IMG/VR virus record: IMGVR_UViG_3300046018_000073
Coordinates: 1 to 39,045 of that record
Reading direction: 5' to 3' (one strand)
Length of the DNA: 39,045 nt
Origin: a virus
Shown here: positions 7,991-16,843 of the stretch, piece after piece
Layout of the letters: the number at the start of each line of letters is the position of its first letter
Position numbering within the stretch: position 1 is the first letter of the stretch
The notes under the pieces: generated by a model
Told to the model about the DNA's origin: nothing
Databases searched by the model: none
Seen by the model: the letters and a program-made list of their open reading frames with translations, nothing else
Position numbers and translations under genes: made by a program

Positions 7991-8322
7991 CCGTCACCGC
8001 AAAGTGCCTGTTTGAAGCGAAAAACGCCGAAAACGCCCAGACAACCCAATATTCGGCCACGGGTGTTCGCACCATCATCGACAAGTTCACCGGGTACAAC
8101 TACACCGCAGGGGCTGTCACGCTGGCGATCAACCTCGTTGCATCTGGCGGCGCGGCTGCTGCTGCAAACCTTGTCACGCTGAAGACGCTCTCGGCGGGTG
8201 AAACGTACACCTTTCCCGAAGTGATCGGCCACGTGATGAACGCGGGTGACTTCGTGTCCACCATTGCAGGAGCCGCAACAAGCATCGTCATCCGCATGAG
8301 CGGGCGTGAGGTTACCTCTTAA
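7987..8322 (+). CDS. Small tail-region protein, unknown function
   Basis: 111 residues, GTG start overlapping the previous stop as GTGA. It is a predicted beta-rich protein without cysteine motifs or membrane segments (VRTIIDKFTGYNYTAGAVT, then ETYTFPEVIGHVM and IVIRMSGREV). The family is not recognised. It belongs to a run of four coupled small genes between the gp10-like gene and the ejection genes, which suggests a minor virion or assembly role. Confidence 0.7.
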   Translation: MTVTAKCLFEAKNAENAQTTQYSATGVRTIIDKFTGYNYTAGAVTLAINLVASGGAAAAANLVTLKTLSAGETYTFPEVIGHVMNAGDFVSTIAGAATSIVIRMSGREVTS

Positions 8323-8582
8323 TGCACCCCGGCGCCCTGCTGATGTCGTCTACCGCTGGTGTGGGGGCGATAACTCTGGGTGCCAGTCCTGCCACGTTCA
8401 CGCCTAACCAAGCTGGGACTGCGTACATCGCAGGCGGCACGGTGACGGCGATTTCGCACAACCGGGCGGGAGTAGCGACAACGCTCGGCATACTTTCTGG
8501 GTCCGTTCGGCTCAGGCAGGGCGATTCCGTGACCGTAACTTATGCCGTTGTCCCGACGACAGCGGTATTCGTGCCTGAGTGA
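8322..8582 (+). CDS. Small tail-region protein, unknown function
   Basis: 86 residues. TAATG overlap with the preceding gene. Rich in Gly, Ala, Thr and Val with a repeating TP/AG pattern, predicted beta sandwich, no catalytic motif. It ends RQGDSVTVTYAVVPTTAVF, which resembles the C-terminal strand of small receptor- or fibre-associated phage domains. Function unknown. Confidence 0.68.
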   Translation: MHPGALLMSSTAGVGAITLGASPATFTPNQAGTAYIAGGTVTAISHNRAGVATTLGILSGSVRLRQGDSVTVTYAVVPTTAVFVPE

Positions 8583-8920
8583 TCTACCTTGACCCGCATC
8601 GCCGTCAGGAGGCGATAGAAGCGGGATGGCTTGCTTACGCGGAACGTACCCCAGGGATGGAAACGGCCTACCGGGCAGCTTGTGAGACGTGGCAAGTGAT
8701 AGCAGTCGTATCAGGCTCTAAGGTGATTGGAGCGCTGTACGCAAGGGATGGCGTGATTCACGTCGGAATCGTCCCAGACTGGCGCAGTCGGTGGGCTTCT
8801 CGTCGGCTCATTCGGGAAATGTTCGGGTATGGCACACAGACAACGCTACTCCCAAATGAGAGCAGAGAGTTTGTGCATCGGTGCTTCAAGATTGAGGGGA
8901 TAGAAAGTGTCATTCGTTAG
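8579..8920 (+). CDS. Acetyltransferase-like (GNAT-fold) small virion-region protein
   Basis: 113 residues. GTG start with GTGA overlap. After an N-terminal helix (DPHRRQEAIEAGWLAYAER) the pattern WQVIAVVSGSKVIGALYARD and VIHVGIVPDWRSRWASRRLI resembles the central strands and acetyl-CoA loop of GNAT folds. A GNAT-like protein next to the ejection genes is common in podoviruses. The P-loop is not a clean QxxGxG/A, so enzymatic activity is doubtful. Weak homology call. Confidence 0.6.
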   Translation: MIYLDPHRRQEAIEAGWLAYAERTPGMETAYRAACETWQVIAVVSGSKVIGALYARDGVIHVGIVPDWRSRWASRRLIREMFGYGTQTTLLPNESREFVHRCFKIEGIESVIR

Positions 8921-9557
8921 CGACATCGTAGGCGCATTCATCGGCCAAGACTCCAACCGCAAGGCTGTACACGCCCAGACTGATGCCGCCAATGCTGACC
9001 GTGCATTGCAGCAACAGCAATTTGACCAAGCGCGATCAGACAATGCGCCGCTGCTGGCTTCGCGGAACTCTGCTCTCGATCAGATCAATGCCCTGTTGGC
9101 GAACCCTAGCGGAATCACATCGCAGCCTGGGTATCAGTTCGGCCTGGATCAAGGTACGCAAGCGCTAAACGCTGGCGCAGCCGCCAGGGGGATGACCTAC
9201 AGCGGCGCAGCAGGCAAAGCCCTGACACGCTACGGCCAAGACTACGCAGGCACGAAGCTGGACCAGTCCTATAACCGCTTGTCTAACCTCGCGGGGCTTG
9301 GTCAGGTTGGAGCGAACAACAACCAAACCGCCGGGCAGAACTTCGCCAGCAACGTGGGGCAAAACATGCTCGGAGTGGGGAATGCTCAAGCCGGCGCTGC
9401 GCTTTCCAACGGGCGGGGATGGAGTAACGCTGTCAACTCTCTGGGTGCGTATGGCGACCGGAACGGGTGGTTCGGTGGAAGTGGTGGAAGTACACCGATG
9501 ACCAACGGCGGCGGCTTCAAGGACTTGCCGAACTACCTCATCACCGGAGGGCCTTGA
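8907..9557 (+). CDS. DNA ejection protein, P22 gp7 type
   Basis: 216 residues, GTG start overlapping the previous gene by 14 bases. It starts with a short hydrophobic helix (SFVSDIVGAFIG), then a Gln/Ala/Asn-rich helix, then GITSQPGYQFGLDQGTQALN, a signature of phage DNA-transfer proteins, followed by Gly/Asn-rich sequence. P22 gp7 is of similar size (229). It is carried in the head and released into the cell envelope during infection. It is the first of three consecutive ejection genes. Confidence 0.75.
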   Translation: MSFVSDIVGAFIGQDSNRKAVHAQTDAANADRALQQQQFDQARSDNAPLLASRNSALDQINALLANPSGITSQPGYQFGLDQGTQALNAGAAARGMTYSGAAGKALTRYGQDYAGTKLDQSYNRLSNLAGLGQVGANNNQTAGQNFASNVGQNMLGVGNAQAGAALSNGRGWSNAVNSLGAYGDRNGWFGGSGGSTPMTNGGGFKDLPNYLITGGP

Positions 9558-9558
9558 C

Positions 9559-10923
9559 ATGCCTATCGACTCAAGCCTGTACGGTCAGTTTGCGCCGCAG
9601 GCCCAATCTTCGATTGACTACGCGCAGAAGTACAACGTACTAGACCAGCAGCGGATGGGGCTACAGACCAACCGTCTGAACCTCCAGCAGGCGCAAGCGC
9701 TGGCCGACCAGAAAGCCGGGCTGCGCAACGATCTGCAAAACGGTTCGCTTGACCCGAGCAATCCTCAGCATCAGGCGATGATCGCGGCAAAGTATCCCGA
9801 CATCGGCGCGGCGTTCCTTAACACTTTGCAGACCGGACAGACCTCGCGGGCGGCGGCGGCGAAAGACCTTGCACAGGCCGGCCACTACGGCGCGCAAACA
9901 TCGCAGATCAACGCCCAGACGCTGCGTGACGACTACGCCAGCACGGCAAAGTTCGTGCTCGCCAATCCCACGGCAGACAACGCCCGCCGCGCTGTCATCC
10001 AGATGGCGGCCAAGTACGGCGGCGACCCGACGCAGGAACTGATGCAACTCCAGCAGATCGGAGACAACGCAGACGGTCTGAAACAGTGGGCATCCGGGCA
10101 CTCGCTGACGGCGGAACAGATGCTTCCGAAGACCGGTATGCAAGACACTGGAGGCAGCATTCAGCCTACCGCGCAGAATCCAATCACGGGACAAGTTACA
10201 AATGTCGGCGCACCGCTGGCAAAGTCGCAAACCCCCGACAGCATCGCATCCAACGAAACGCAGCGGCGCGGCCAGAACATGACGGCCGGCACTGCTGCGG
10301 CTACGTTGGCGCAGGCCGGACAAAAGCTCGAATACCGCGACGATGGCAACGGAAATATCGTGGCGGTGCCGGCCATTGGCAAGCCAGGCCAAGTCATCAA
10401 GGCGCAGTCGGTCACGGCTCCGGGTCCGGGTATGGTTCCGCTGCAAGGCGGGAAAGACTTGAACGACTCGCAAGCCAAGTCGTATCTTTTCGGGAGTCGC
10501 ATGCAAGCCGCCGACGCACTGTTGTCCAGGCTGGCGGCTGGCGGCACCACCCGAGGCGGCAACATCAACGCAATGGCCGGCTCTATTCCTTTGGTGGGTA
10601 GCGCAGCCGACACGCTGACAAACTTCACGCAGAGCCCAGAGCAACAGCAAGTGAAGCAGGCCAAGTTGGACTTCATGACCGCCGCGCTTCGCCGCGAGTC
10701 GGGGGCGTCCATCGCTCCAAGCGAGTTCGACACGTTCGACAAGGCCTACTTCCCGCAAGTCAACGACGACAAGATGACAATTGCGAACAAGGCCGCACTT
10801 CGCAAGCGCGCCATTGATGGAACGCTGATCGAGGTTCCGCAGAACAAGCGGCCCAAGGCCGACGCGCAAATCAAGCCCGGATCCACCATCAAGTTTGACA
10901 CCCAAGGGAACATGGTGCCCTGA
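9559..10923 (+). CDS. DNA ejection protein, P22 gp20 type
   Basis: 454 residues (P22 gp20 is 471). Gln/Ala-rich and mostly helical, with long N-terminal helices (LQTNRLNLQQAQALADQKAG) and no transmembrane segment. The central part holds a beta-like stretch KLEYRDDGNGNIVAVP, and the C-terminal half has ALRRESGASIAPSEFDTFDK, found in many internal virion proteins of podoviruses. Size, composition and location between the gp7-type and long ejection proteins support a head-internal protein that helps form the DNA conduit. Confidence 0.75.
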   Translation: MPIDSSLYGQFAPQAQSSIDYAQKYNVLDQQRMGLQTNRLNLQQAQALADQKAGLRNDLQNGSLDPSNPQHQAMIAAKYPDIGAAFLNTLQTGQTSRAAAAKDLAQAGHYGAQTSQINAQTLRDDYASTAKFVLANPTADNARRAVIQMAAKYGGDPTQELMQLQQIGDNADGLKQWASGHSLTAEQMLPKTGMQDTGGSIQPTAQNPITGQVTNVGAPLAKSQTPDSIASNETQRRGQNMTAGTAAATLAQAGQKLEYRDDGNGNIVAVPAIGKPGQVIKAQSVTAPGPGMVPLQGGKDLNDSQAKSYLFGSRMQAADALLSRLAAGGTTRGGNINAMAGSIPLVGSAADTLTNFTQSPEQQQVKQAKLDFMTAALRRESGASIAPSEFDTFDKAYFPQVNDDKMTIANKAALRKRAIDGTLIEVPQNKRPKADAQIKPGSTIKFDTQGNMVP

Positions 10924-13145
10924 TGGCTATCACCGCGCAGCTTCACGACGGCACCAGTCTTGAATTCCCGGACGGCACTGATCCGACCGTCATCCAGGCG
11001 ACGGTTAAGAAGGTACTTGCTGGACAGGTTCAACCCCGCGAAGCATCGCAGTCGTTCGGTGATGTGATCCGCGACATCCCAAGGCAAGCCGGGCTTGTCG
11101 GGCGTTCTGTCGTCAACGCTGCTGCGACGCTGCCTGCAATGGGCGCTGATGCGATCGGCGGCATTTACAACGCTGGTGCCGATCTGATCGCCGGCAAGGG
11201 CAACGGGCCGCGTTTCCAACAGACGATGCCAGTGCTCAATGCGCTGATGACGCGCGCTGGCGTGCCCGAGCCTCAGAACTCAAACGAGCGTGTTGCCGTT
11301 GACGCTGGCGGGCTATTGCTTGGCTCCGGCGCGATGGCGCGCGGCGCTAATGCTCTTGCCGAAGGCGCGCAAGGCGCAACGCGCAAAGTGCTGCAACTGA
11401 TGGCGGCTAGGCCTGTCGTGCAAGGCGCTGGCGCTGTCGTCTCCGGTGTGGCTGGAGGCAGTGTTCGGGAAGCCGGCGGGGGCGAAGGCGAGCAGTTCGC
11501 GGCTTCGCTTGCTGGCGGCGTGGCTGGTGGGCTTGGTGCCGACAAGATCGAGCGCGGAGCCAAGTCGGCAGGCAACGCACTGGCGCAGTTGCTGACACCG
11601 CGTGCCGTGGAACTGCAACGCGCTGACCAGCAGATAAACCTTGTCCTCCAGCGTTCGGGCATTGACTGGTCAACGGTACCCGAAGCAATCCGCCAGAACA
11701 TGCGCCAAGAAGCGGCGGCGGCGATGACCAACGGCCAACCGCTAAACGCTGACGCGCTGCGCAGAATGCTGCCATTCCAGCGCACTGGCACCACCCCGAC
11801 CGTTGGGCAACTCACGCAAAATCCGGGGCAACTCACGCGAGAGAAGAACCTCGCCAAGACTGGTGCCAACAGCACGAATACCAGCCTTCAGGCTCTGCCG
11901 GAACTGGAAAACAGCAACAGCCAACGCTTGCTTGATCTGCTGGACGAATCAGGAGCCAGAGGCGCACCGAGAGCGCCGGAAGTCGCGGCTAACGTGGTCG
12001 GTGACCTGTCGGGAACTGTCCGCAGCCGGCGCGGCGAAATCACGAACCTCTATGACTTGGCGCGCGATTCCGAAGGGCGCAGTGTGGTACTTGACGGTAG
12101 GGCGGCGGCTCAGGCCGCGATCCGCAGGCTTGATGAGGATGGCGTCGGCAAACTACCGCCGGAAGTTGACAAGTGGCTGAACGAACTCTCGACCGGCGAA
12201 GTTCCGCTGACGGTTGACTATCAGCAGAAGTTGGTGCGGAACCTGTACCGCAAAATGCAAGGTGCTGGCGACAATGGCGACATGCGGCACGGGCTGCGGC
12301 TGGTGCGTGAAGCGCTGGACAATGCCGACATCCCGCAGGCTCAAGGCATCCCCAACCCCGGCAACCTGCCGGCTGTCAGCGGATCAAATGTCGCCCTTCC
12401 GGGTGGAGCCCAGCAAGCTGGACAGGAAGCCATTGACGCCTTCCGCAGGGCGCGCAGTGCCAATCGGGCCTATATGCAGACGCTGGAGGCAAACCCCGCA
12501 CTACAGGCCGTTGACGATGCTCTGTCTGCGGTGGCCGAGAATCCGCGCCTGCGAAACGCAACGGATGTTGTTAACCCCGGAACGTTCGTTGATAAGTTCA
12601 TCACCAGCAAGACCGCGACTCCGGGCGAAGTGGCCGGCATCGTCCAGCACCTTGGGCCTACCGGACAGCAGGCTCTGCGGCAGTATCTGGCGCGCTACCT
12701 CAAGGACGCTGCGACGGGTGGAGCTGACGACATCACCACGTTCGCATCGAAGTCGTACCGTGACGCTTTCGAGCGTGTGCGCGACAAGCTGCCGGCGCTG
12801 TTCACCAGAGAAGAAATACAGCGCTTCAGGGACATTGCTGATACGGCGAAATACATGAAGGCACAGCCGGATGGATCAGCGGTCAACAATAGCAACAGCG
12901 GCGCGCTTGCTCTTGGTCGCGGCCTGGATATGCTGGAGAGCATCGCCCAGAAGTCGCCAGTCGGGCGCGATGCTATTACTGGCGTGCTTCAGGGGTTACA
13001 GCAGCGTCAGGTCATGGCTCCGCGCAATGCTTTGCAGACGTTTGCGCAGCCGGCTCAGGGGACGCGAGTCAATGCGTTGATGTCACTTGCTTTCCCCGTC
13101 ACCGCACAGGCACGCGAGGATAACCGCCGCAACGCTCCACCCTAA
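10923..13145 (+). CDS. Large ejection (internal virion) protein, P22 gp16 position
   Basis: 740 residues, overlapping the previous stop as TGATG. The N-terminus (LHDGTSLEFPDGTDPTVIQA) is a small domain common in internal virion proteins of betaproteobacterial phages. Residues about 50-220 are Gly/Ala-rich and partly hydrophobic (AGGLLLGSGAMARGANAL, GAGAVVSGVAGGSV), which could insert into a membrane; the remainder is helical. It occupies the gp16 slot but is longer than P22 gp16 (609). No lytic transglycosylase or protease motif is visible. Probably ejected with the DNA to build the trans-envelope channel. Confidence 0.75.
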   Translation: MAITAQLHDGTSLEFPDGTDPTVIQATVKKVLAGQVQPREASQSFGDVIRDIPRQAGLVGRSVVNAAATLPAMGADAIGGIYNAGADLIAGKGNGPRFQQTMPVLNALMTRAGVPEPQNSNERVAVDAGGLLLGSGAMARGANALAEGAQGATRKVLQLMAARPVVQGAGAVVSGVAGGSVREAGGGEGEQFAASLAGGVAGGLGADKIERGAKSAGNALAQLLTPRAVELQRADQQINLVLQRSGIDWSTVPEAIRQNMRQEAAAAMTNGQPLNADALRRMLPFQRTGTTPTVGQLTQNPGQLTREKNLAKTGANSTNTSLQALPELENSNSQRLLDLLDESGARGAPRAPEVAANVVGDLSGTVRSRRGEITNLYDLARDSEGRSVVLDGRAAAQAAIRRLDEDGVGKLPPEVDKWLNELSTGEVPLTVDYQQKLVRNLYRKMQGAGDNGDMRHGLRLVREALDNADIPQAQGIPNPGNLPAVSGSNVALPGGAQQAGQEAIDAFRRARSANRAYMQTLEANPALQAVDDALSAVAENPRLRNATDVVNPGTFVDKFITSKTATPGEVAGIVQHLGPTGQQALRQYLARYLKDAATGGADDITTFASKSYRDAFERVRDKLPALFTREEIQRFRDIADTAKYMKAQPDGSAVNNSNSGALALGRGLDMLESIAQKSPVGRDAITGVLQGLQQRQVMAPRNALQTFAQPAQGTRVNALMSLAFPVTAQAREDNRRNAPP

Positions 13146-13185
13146 GAAAATTGGGTCGATTCCGAACACATCCGCATCCTACACC

Positions 13186-13207
13186 AGCCACCTCCGGGTG
13201 GCTTTTT
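13186..13207 (+). terminator. Rho-independent terminator before tail spike gene
   Basis: Perfect seven-pair stem AGCCACC/GGTGGCT with loop TCCG followed by TTTT. Together with the next 17 bases it is almost the same as the element before the coat gene (2206-2242). Confidence 0.8.
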
Positions 13208-13223
13208 CGTTTCTAGGGAACAC

Positions 13224-14789
13224 ATGGCCTACCTCTTCACCGCTGGGCGCTTCCAGGGCTTCGACAACACCGGCCTGGCACTTGCCGGCGGCTTGGTCTA
13301 CACCTACGCAGCCGGGACAACGACCCCGCTTGCGACGTACACCAACCAAGGCGGCGGAACCCCCAACGCGAACCCCGTTGTCCTCGACTCATCGGGCAGG
13401 GCGTCCATCTGGCTTAGTTCTGTGGCTTACCGGATCATCGTCAAAACGTCCGGCGGAACCACCATTACCGATGACGACAACATCATCGGCAGCGCGGCAG
13501 ATGTACTCACGCAGCTGGCCAATTCAGCCAACGGTTACGGAGCCGATCTAGTCGGCGGCGGTTGGCGCGTGGTAAACAACATCGCTGCTGTACGCGCGTT
13601 GTCTAAAACCGGATGCGGGCGGGCTTTTGCACTTGGCGGCACGACTGCCGGCGATGGCGCTGGGGGTCCGTACTACTACGTTTCAACCGACACAACGAGC
13701 AGCGACAACGGATCAACCATTCTCCTGGCGGCAGATGGTGGCCGGTGGTATTTGGACTACGCGCAAATTTTGACTGTGCCTAATCTGGTGCCTACGGCTT
13801 CGGTCGGTGGTGGCACTCGATACGTGCTGGCAACAAGGGCCAGCGGTCAGCCTCAATATGGACTTGATCTTGTGCAATATCAGGTCACCGCTGCACTTGG
13901 TTCAAGCGCTTTTGAAGTGGTGTCAACAGCATGGGCAACGGCTACCAACTTGGCCGGCGGAGCACTGTTCGGCGGATGGCAAGGCGCGAACACCCCCAAC
14001 CCAACGGAAACGTTTAGTGGTGGCGCTGTAGTTGGTTCGGAAATCAACGCTGGTAACCGTTGGGCTGATTTTGGAATCCAGACCGATGTCGGTGGGACTC
14101 GATACACGGTCGGCCTTCAGGTGGTCCCTGATGTAATCCCGGCCCCTGACACGTATCAAGTAGCAGTGACGTTTCAGAATGCAGCCGGCTCTTTGCAATG
14201 CAACTGGACCAGCCACGGATTTAGCGCCGGCCAGCCTATCCAGTTCACGACAGCGGGCGGCGCTGGAGTTCTTCCCACAGGTGTAACGTCTGGAACGGCC
14301 GGGACCGCTGGAACCTATTACGTGATTGCTACCGGCCTTGCTGCTGGTTCGTTCCAGTTCAGTTCAAGCATAGGCGGCGCGGCTGTTGCTTATACCAATT
14401 CAGGCACCCCGACGATCTACGGCATCCCGAGTTTCCCTGGCAGTTTCGGCTTGATGGTCGCGCCATCCGTGCATGCCCATCGTTGGTGGGTTGGATTGTT
14501 CATTAGGCCTGGAACAGTTATGCCAAGCGGGCACGTAGCCCAATGGTGGGGGGGCGCTGCCGCTAGTGCCAATGTCCCGTTGGACGCGCTTAACCTTCAG
14601 GGTTATTTCACGAACATGATGGACTTTAGCAGCGCAAGCATTACCGGCTCTACATTCCTTTTCAATAGCAGCATGACGGCGGCCACAGCAACCGCTGGCG
14701 GTGGTCAAGCCGCCCTAGCGACCGTCTTGGGCTACATCACCGCCAAAGTCGGGGCCACCTCTGTAAAGATTCCATACTTCGCCAACTGA
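13224..14789 (+). CDS. Tail spike / tail fibre protein
   Basis: 521 residues with a good ribosome site (TAGGGAACAC). The N-terminal ~110 residues (FTAGRFQGFDNTGLALAGG, then ANPVVLDSSGRASIWL and YRIIVKTSGG) are the conserved head-binding or adaptor domain of many podovirus spikes. The rest is Gly/Thr/Ser-rich and predicted beta, ending in a small domain. I see no obvious catalytic residues. The first ~110 residues anchor to the virion and the remainder should determine receptor choice. It follows the ejection genes, as gene 9 does in P22, and has its own terminator/RBS cassette for separate expression. Confidence 0.85.
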   Translation: MAYLFTAGRFQGFDNTGLALAGGLVYTYAAGTTTPLATYTNQGGGTPNANPVVLDSSGRASIWLSSVAYRIIVKTSGGTTITDDDNIIGSAADVLTQLANSANGYGADLVGGGWRVVNNIAAVRALSKTGCGRAFALGGTTAGDGAGGPYYYVSTDTTSSDNGSTILLAADGGRWYLDYAQILTVPNLVPTASVGGGTRYVLATRASGQPQYGLDLVQYQVTAALGSSAFEVVSTAWATATNLAGGALFGGWQGANTPNPTETFSGGAVVGSEINAGNRWADFGIQTDVGGTRYTVGLQVVPDVIPAPDTYQVAVTFQNAAGSLQCNWTSHGFSAGQPIQFTTAGGAGVLPTGVTSGTAGTAGTYYVIATGLAAGSFQFSSSIGGAAVAYTNSGTPTIYGIPSFPGSFGLMVAPSVHAHRWWVGLFIRPGTVMPSGHVAQWWGGAAASANVPLDALNLQGYFTNMMDFSSASITGSTFLFNSSMTAATATAGGGQAALATVLGYITAKVGATSVKIPYFAN

Positions 14790-14791
14790 CC

Positions 14792-14953
14792 ATGAAGACT
14801 TACACGTTCACGCTTCCCTCAGCGCACGTTGACACGCTCTTTCAAGCGCTTGGCGAGTTGCCGCTGAAGCTATCCGGCCCGGTGTTCTCGTTGCTCCAGG
14901 CGCAGCGCATACAGCAGGATGCCCCGCAGCCGGTAACCAGCGAAACCACATAG
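14792..14953 (+). CDS. Small protein after tail spike, unknown function
   Basis: 53 residues, starting three bases after the spike stop. It begins MKTYTFTLPSAHVDTLFQAL and is followed by a helix GPVFSLLQAQRIQQDA, with a polar tail. The spacing to both neighbours is tight (3 and 2 bases) and codon use matches, which supports a real gene. The family is not known to me; possibly a spike chaperone or minor tail protein. Confidence 0.65.
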   Translation: MKTYTFTLPSAHVDTLFQALGELPLKLSGPVFSLLQAQRIQQDAPQPVTSETT

Positions 14954-14955
14954 CC

Positions 14956-15360
14956 ATGAGCGACACCCACAACGGCCTTGATTACCTGCGCGAGCGGGTC
15001 GAAGAACACGAACAGGTCATTGAGGGTGTTTTCCGCAACTCGCACCACATGACCGAGCAGGTAGCCCGACTCGGCGTGCAAGTGCAGGAGTTGTCCAGCG
15101 ATGTGCGGAAACTTCGAGATGAGGTGCCGGCGATGCTGATGCAGTCGGCAATCGACATCGTAGGCAACCCCAAGTTTTGGGAAGCGGGCAGAACGGCAAT
15201 GGCATCACATGCGCGAAACGCTACGGGCGGCTGGGTGCTTGGGTGGCTCGGCTCGATGTTCACTAGGCCTATGGGCTTGGTGATCCTGCTGCTTCTGCTG
15301 TACCAGTTCGGCGGCGTGACTGCCGTCATGGGCTGGATCAAAGCGCGTTTAGTGGTGTGA
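14956..15360 (+). CDS. Coiled-coil protein with C-terminal membrane segment
   Basis: 134 residues. Residues 8-60 form a long coiled coil (LRERVEEHEQVIEGVFRN, VQVQELSSDVRKLRDEV). A single transmembrane segment (MGLVILLLLLYQFGGV) lies near residues 108-123 with a short basic tail. The topology, soluble coil then membrane anchor, is opposite to a normal i-spanin, but the place before the lysis genes makes a lysis accessory or superinfection-exclusion role possible. Not assigned to a family. Confidence 0.72.
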   Translation: MSDTHNGLDYLRERVEEHEQVIEGVFRNSHHMTEQVARLGVQVQELSSDVRKLRDEVPAMLMQSAIDIVGNPKFWEAGRTAMASHARNATGGWVLGWLGSMFTRPMGLVILLLLLYQFGGVTAVMGWIKARLVV

Positions 15361-15378
15361 CATAAAACGGGACAAAGC

Positions 15379-15654
15379 ATGGCGAAAAGTCTAGTACCGG
15401 ACTCCTTCAAACTGCTGGGCCGCAAGTGGACAGTCGAGAAGCAGGCGGGGCTGTCCGAATACGGGCGCTGCGACAACGAGACAGCAACGATCTACATCCG
15501 GTCAAAGCTGCCAACGGACACGGAAGCACTGACGTTCTTTCATGAGTTGATTCACGCGATCAAGTATTCGTCCGGAGAGACGACAACGCACGACGAAAAA
15601 GAGGTGGAGTTGTTCGGTGCGCTCTTGCATCAGTACACCGTGACAAGGGCTTGA
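15379..15654 (+). CDS. Small HExxH zinc metallopeptidase-like protein
   Basis: 91 residues. It carries FFHELIHAIKY with His55, Glu56 and His59, the zinc-binding and catalytic signature of zincin peptidases, followed by EKEVELFGALLHQY, which supplies acidic residues for a possible third ligand as in ImmA/IrrE-like or SprT-like minimal domains. There is no signal peptide, so it acts in the cytoplasm or within the virion. In other systems ImmA-type enzymes cleave phage repressors, but this gene is in the late block far from any repressor, so the substrate is unknown. Confidence 0.75.
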   Translation: MAKSLVPDSFKLLGRKWTVEKQAGLSEYGRCDNETATIYIRSKLPTDTEALTFFHELIHAIKYSSGETTTHDEKEVELFGALLHQYTVTRA

Positions 15655-15655
15655 T

Positions 15656-16843
15656 ATGCCTGCTCCAATGCGCCGCGTTGACCCGGCGCTGTACGAATAC
15701 TGCACCGCGGGCCAACTCAAATACCTCAAAGCCATCAACGAGCATAGGAGCATGGCTGCGGCTGCTCGGGCGCTTGGAGTCAACTCTAGTACCGTGGAGG
15801 ATGCACGCAGGCAAGTCGAGAAGAAAGCCGCGATATTTGGCTATTCGCCGCAGCATGACCTGACCAAGAAGGTTGCGCCAGGCTTCATCGCCAAGGGGCA
15901 TAGCACGCTGTATCGCAGGGGCGAGCCTGAACCTGTCATCCAATGGGTCAAAACCAAAGCCGACGATGCCCAGCGTGAGAAGATCATCCGCTCGGCCATT
16001 GATGCGCTGATGCAGGACACGCCACGGGCTGCGCCTGCTGTGGCTCCGAAGCAATCCGCCGAACACCTTTGCACGGTTTACACGCTGACGGATTGCCATG
16101 TCGGCATGAAGGCATGGGGCAAGGAAACCGGAGCGGATTGGGACTTGGCTATTGCAGAGCGCACGCTAGTCAGCGCATTCGATCAAATGGTGATGTCCAG
16201 CCCGACTGCTGCTGTTGGCGTGGTTGCGCAGCTCGGTGACTGGATTCATACGGATGGACTGGCAGCCGTAACACCTACCTCGGGGCATCAACTAGATGCA
16301 GACAGCCGATTTTCGAAGATCGTCGCCGTTGCCGTGCGCGTGCTGCGGCGTGTCATTGACCTCGCCTTGCAGAAGCACTCCCGCGTTATTGTGCTTATGG
16401 CGGAAGGCAATCACGACGTCGCCTCTAGCGTCTGGCTCAGGCATATGTTCCAACTTCTGTACGAACAAGAACCACGCATCACCGTCATTGACAGCGAGCT
16501 TCCCTACTACGTCTACCAGCACGGAAGCACCTTCATTGGCTGGCACCACGGGCATTTGAAGAAGCCGGATCAGTTGCCGCTCTTGTTCGCTGCGCAGTTC
16601 CCGAAGGAATGGGGCGCGACGACACGGCGCTATGTCCACTGCGGGCATCTGCACCATGTCCACGAAAAAGAGCATTCTGGCGTCACGATCATCCAACACC
16701 CGACGATTGCTGCGCGTGATGCCTACGCAGCTCGGGGTGGGTGGGTAGCAGATCGCTCGATCAGTTCGATCACGTACCACGCCAAGTTCGGGCAAGTAGG
16801 CCGCACGACCGTGGTTCCTGAAATGCTTATGGGGGCAGCATGA
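15656..16843 (+). CDS. HTH plus calcineurin-like metallophosphoesterase
   Basis: 395 residues. The N-terminus has a helix-turn-helix (SMAAAARALGVNSSTVEDA, about 35-53). From about residue 140 the metallophosphoesterase motifs occur in order: LTDCHVG, QLGDWIHTDG, AEGNHD, WHHGH and CGHLHH. All metal ligands of a binuclear centre appear present. The combination is found in several phage late regions, and the enzyme probably acts on nucleic acid or a nucleotide. It starts one base after the peptidase stop and overlaps the endolysin start as ATGA. Confidence 0.88.
   Translation: MPAPMRRVDPALYEYCTAGQLKYLKAINEHRSMAAAARALGVNSSTVEDARRQVEKKAAIFGYSPQHDLTKKVAPGFIAKGHSTLYRRGEPEPVIQWVKTKADDAQREKIIRSAIDALMQDTPRAAPAVAPKQSAEHLCTVYTLTDCHVGMKAWGKETGADWDLAIAERTLVSAFDQMVMSSPTAAVGVVAQLGDWIHTDGLAAVTPTSGHQLDADSRFSKIVAVAVRVLRRVIDLALQKHSRVIVLMAEGNHDVASSVWLRHMFQLLYEQEPRITVIDSELPYYVYQHGSTFIGWHHGHLKKPDQLPLLFAAQFPKEWGATTRRYVHCGHLHHVHEKEHSGVTIIQHPTIAARDAYAARGGWVADRSISSITYHAKFGQVGRTTVVPEMLMGAA

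Noticed and set aside
9661-10905. Long minus-strand open frame of over 400 codons opposite the ejection gene
   Set aside because: It is the complement of a well supported gene and its product is Arg/Leu/Cys-rich without motifs.
13224-14789. Diversity-generating retroelement target in the tail spike
   Set aside because: No reverse transcriptase gene and no template/variable repeat pair with adenine-specific differences was seen in the window.
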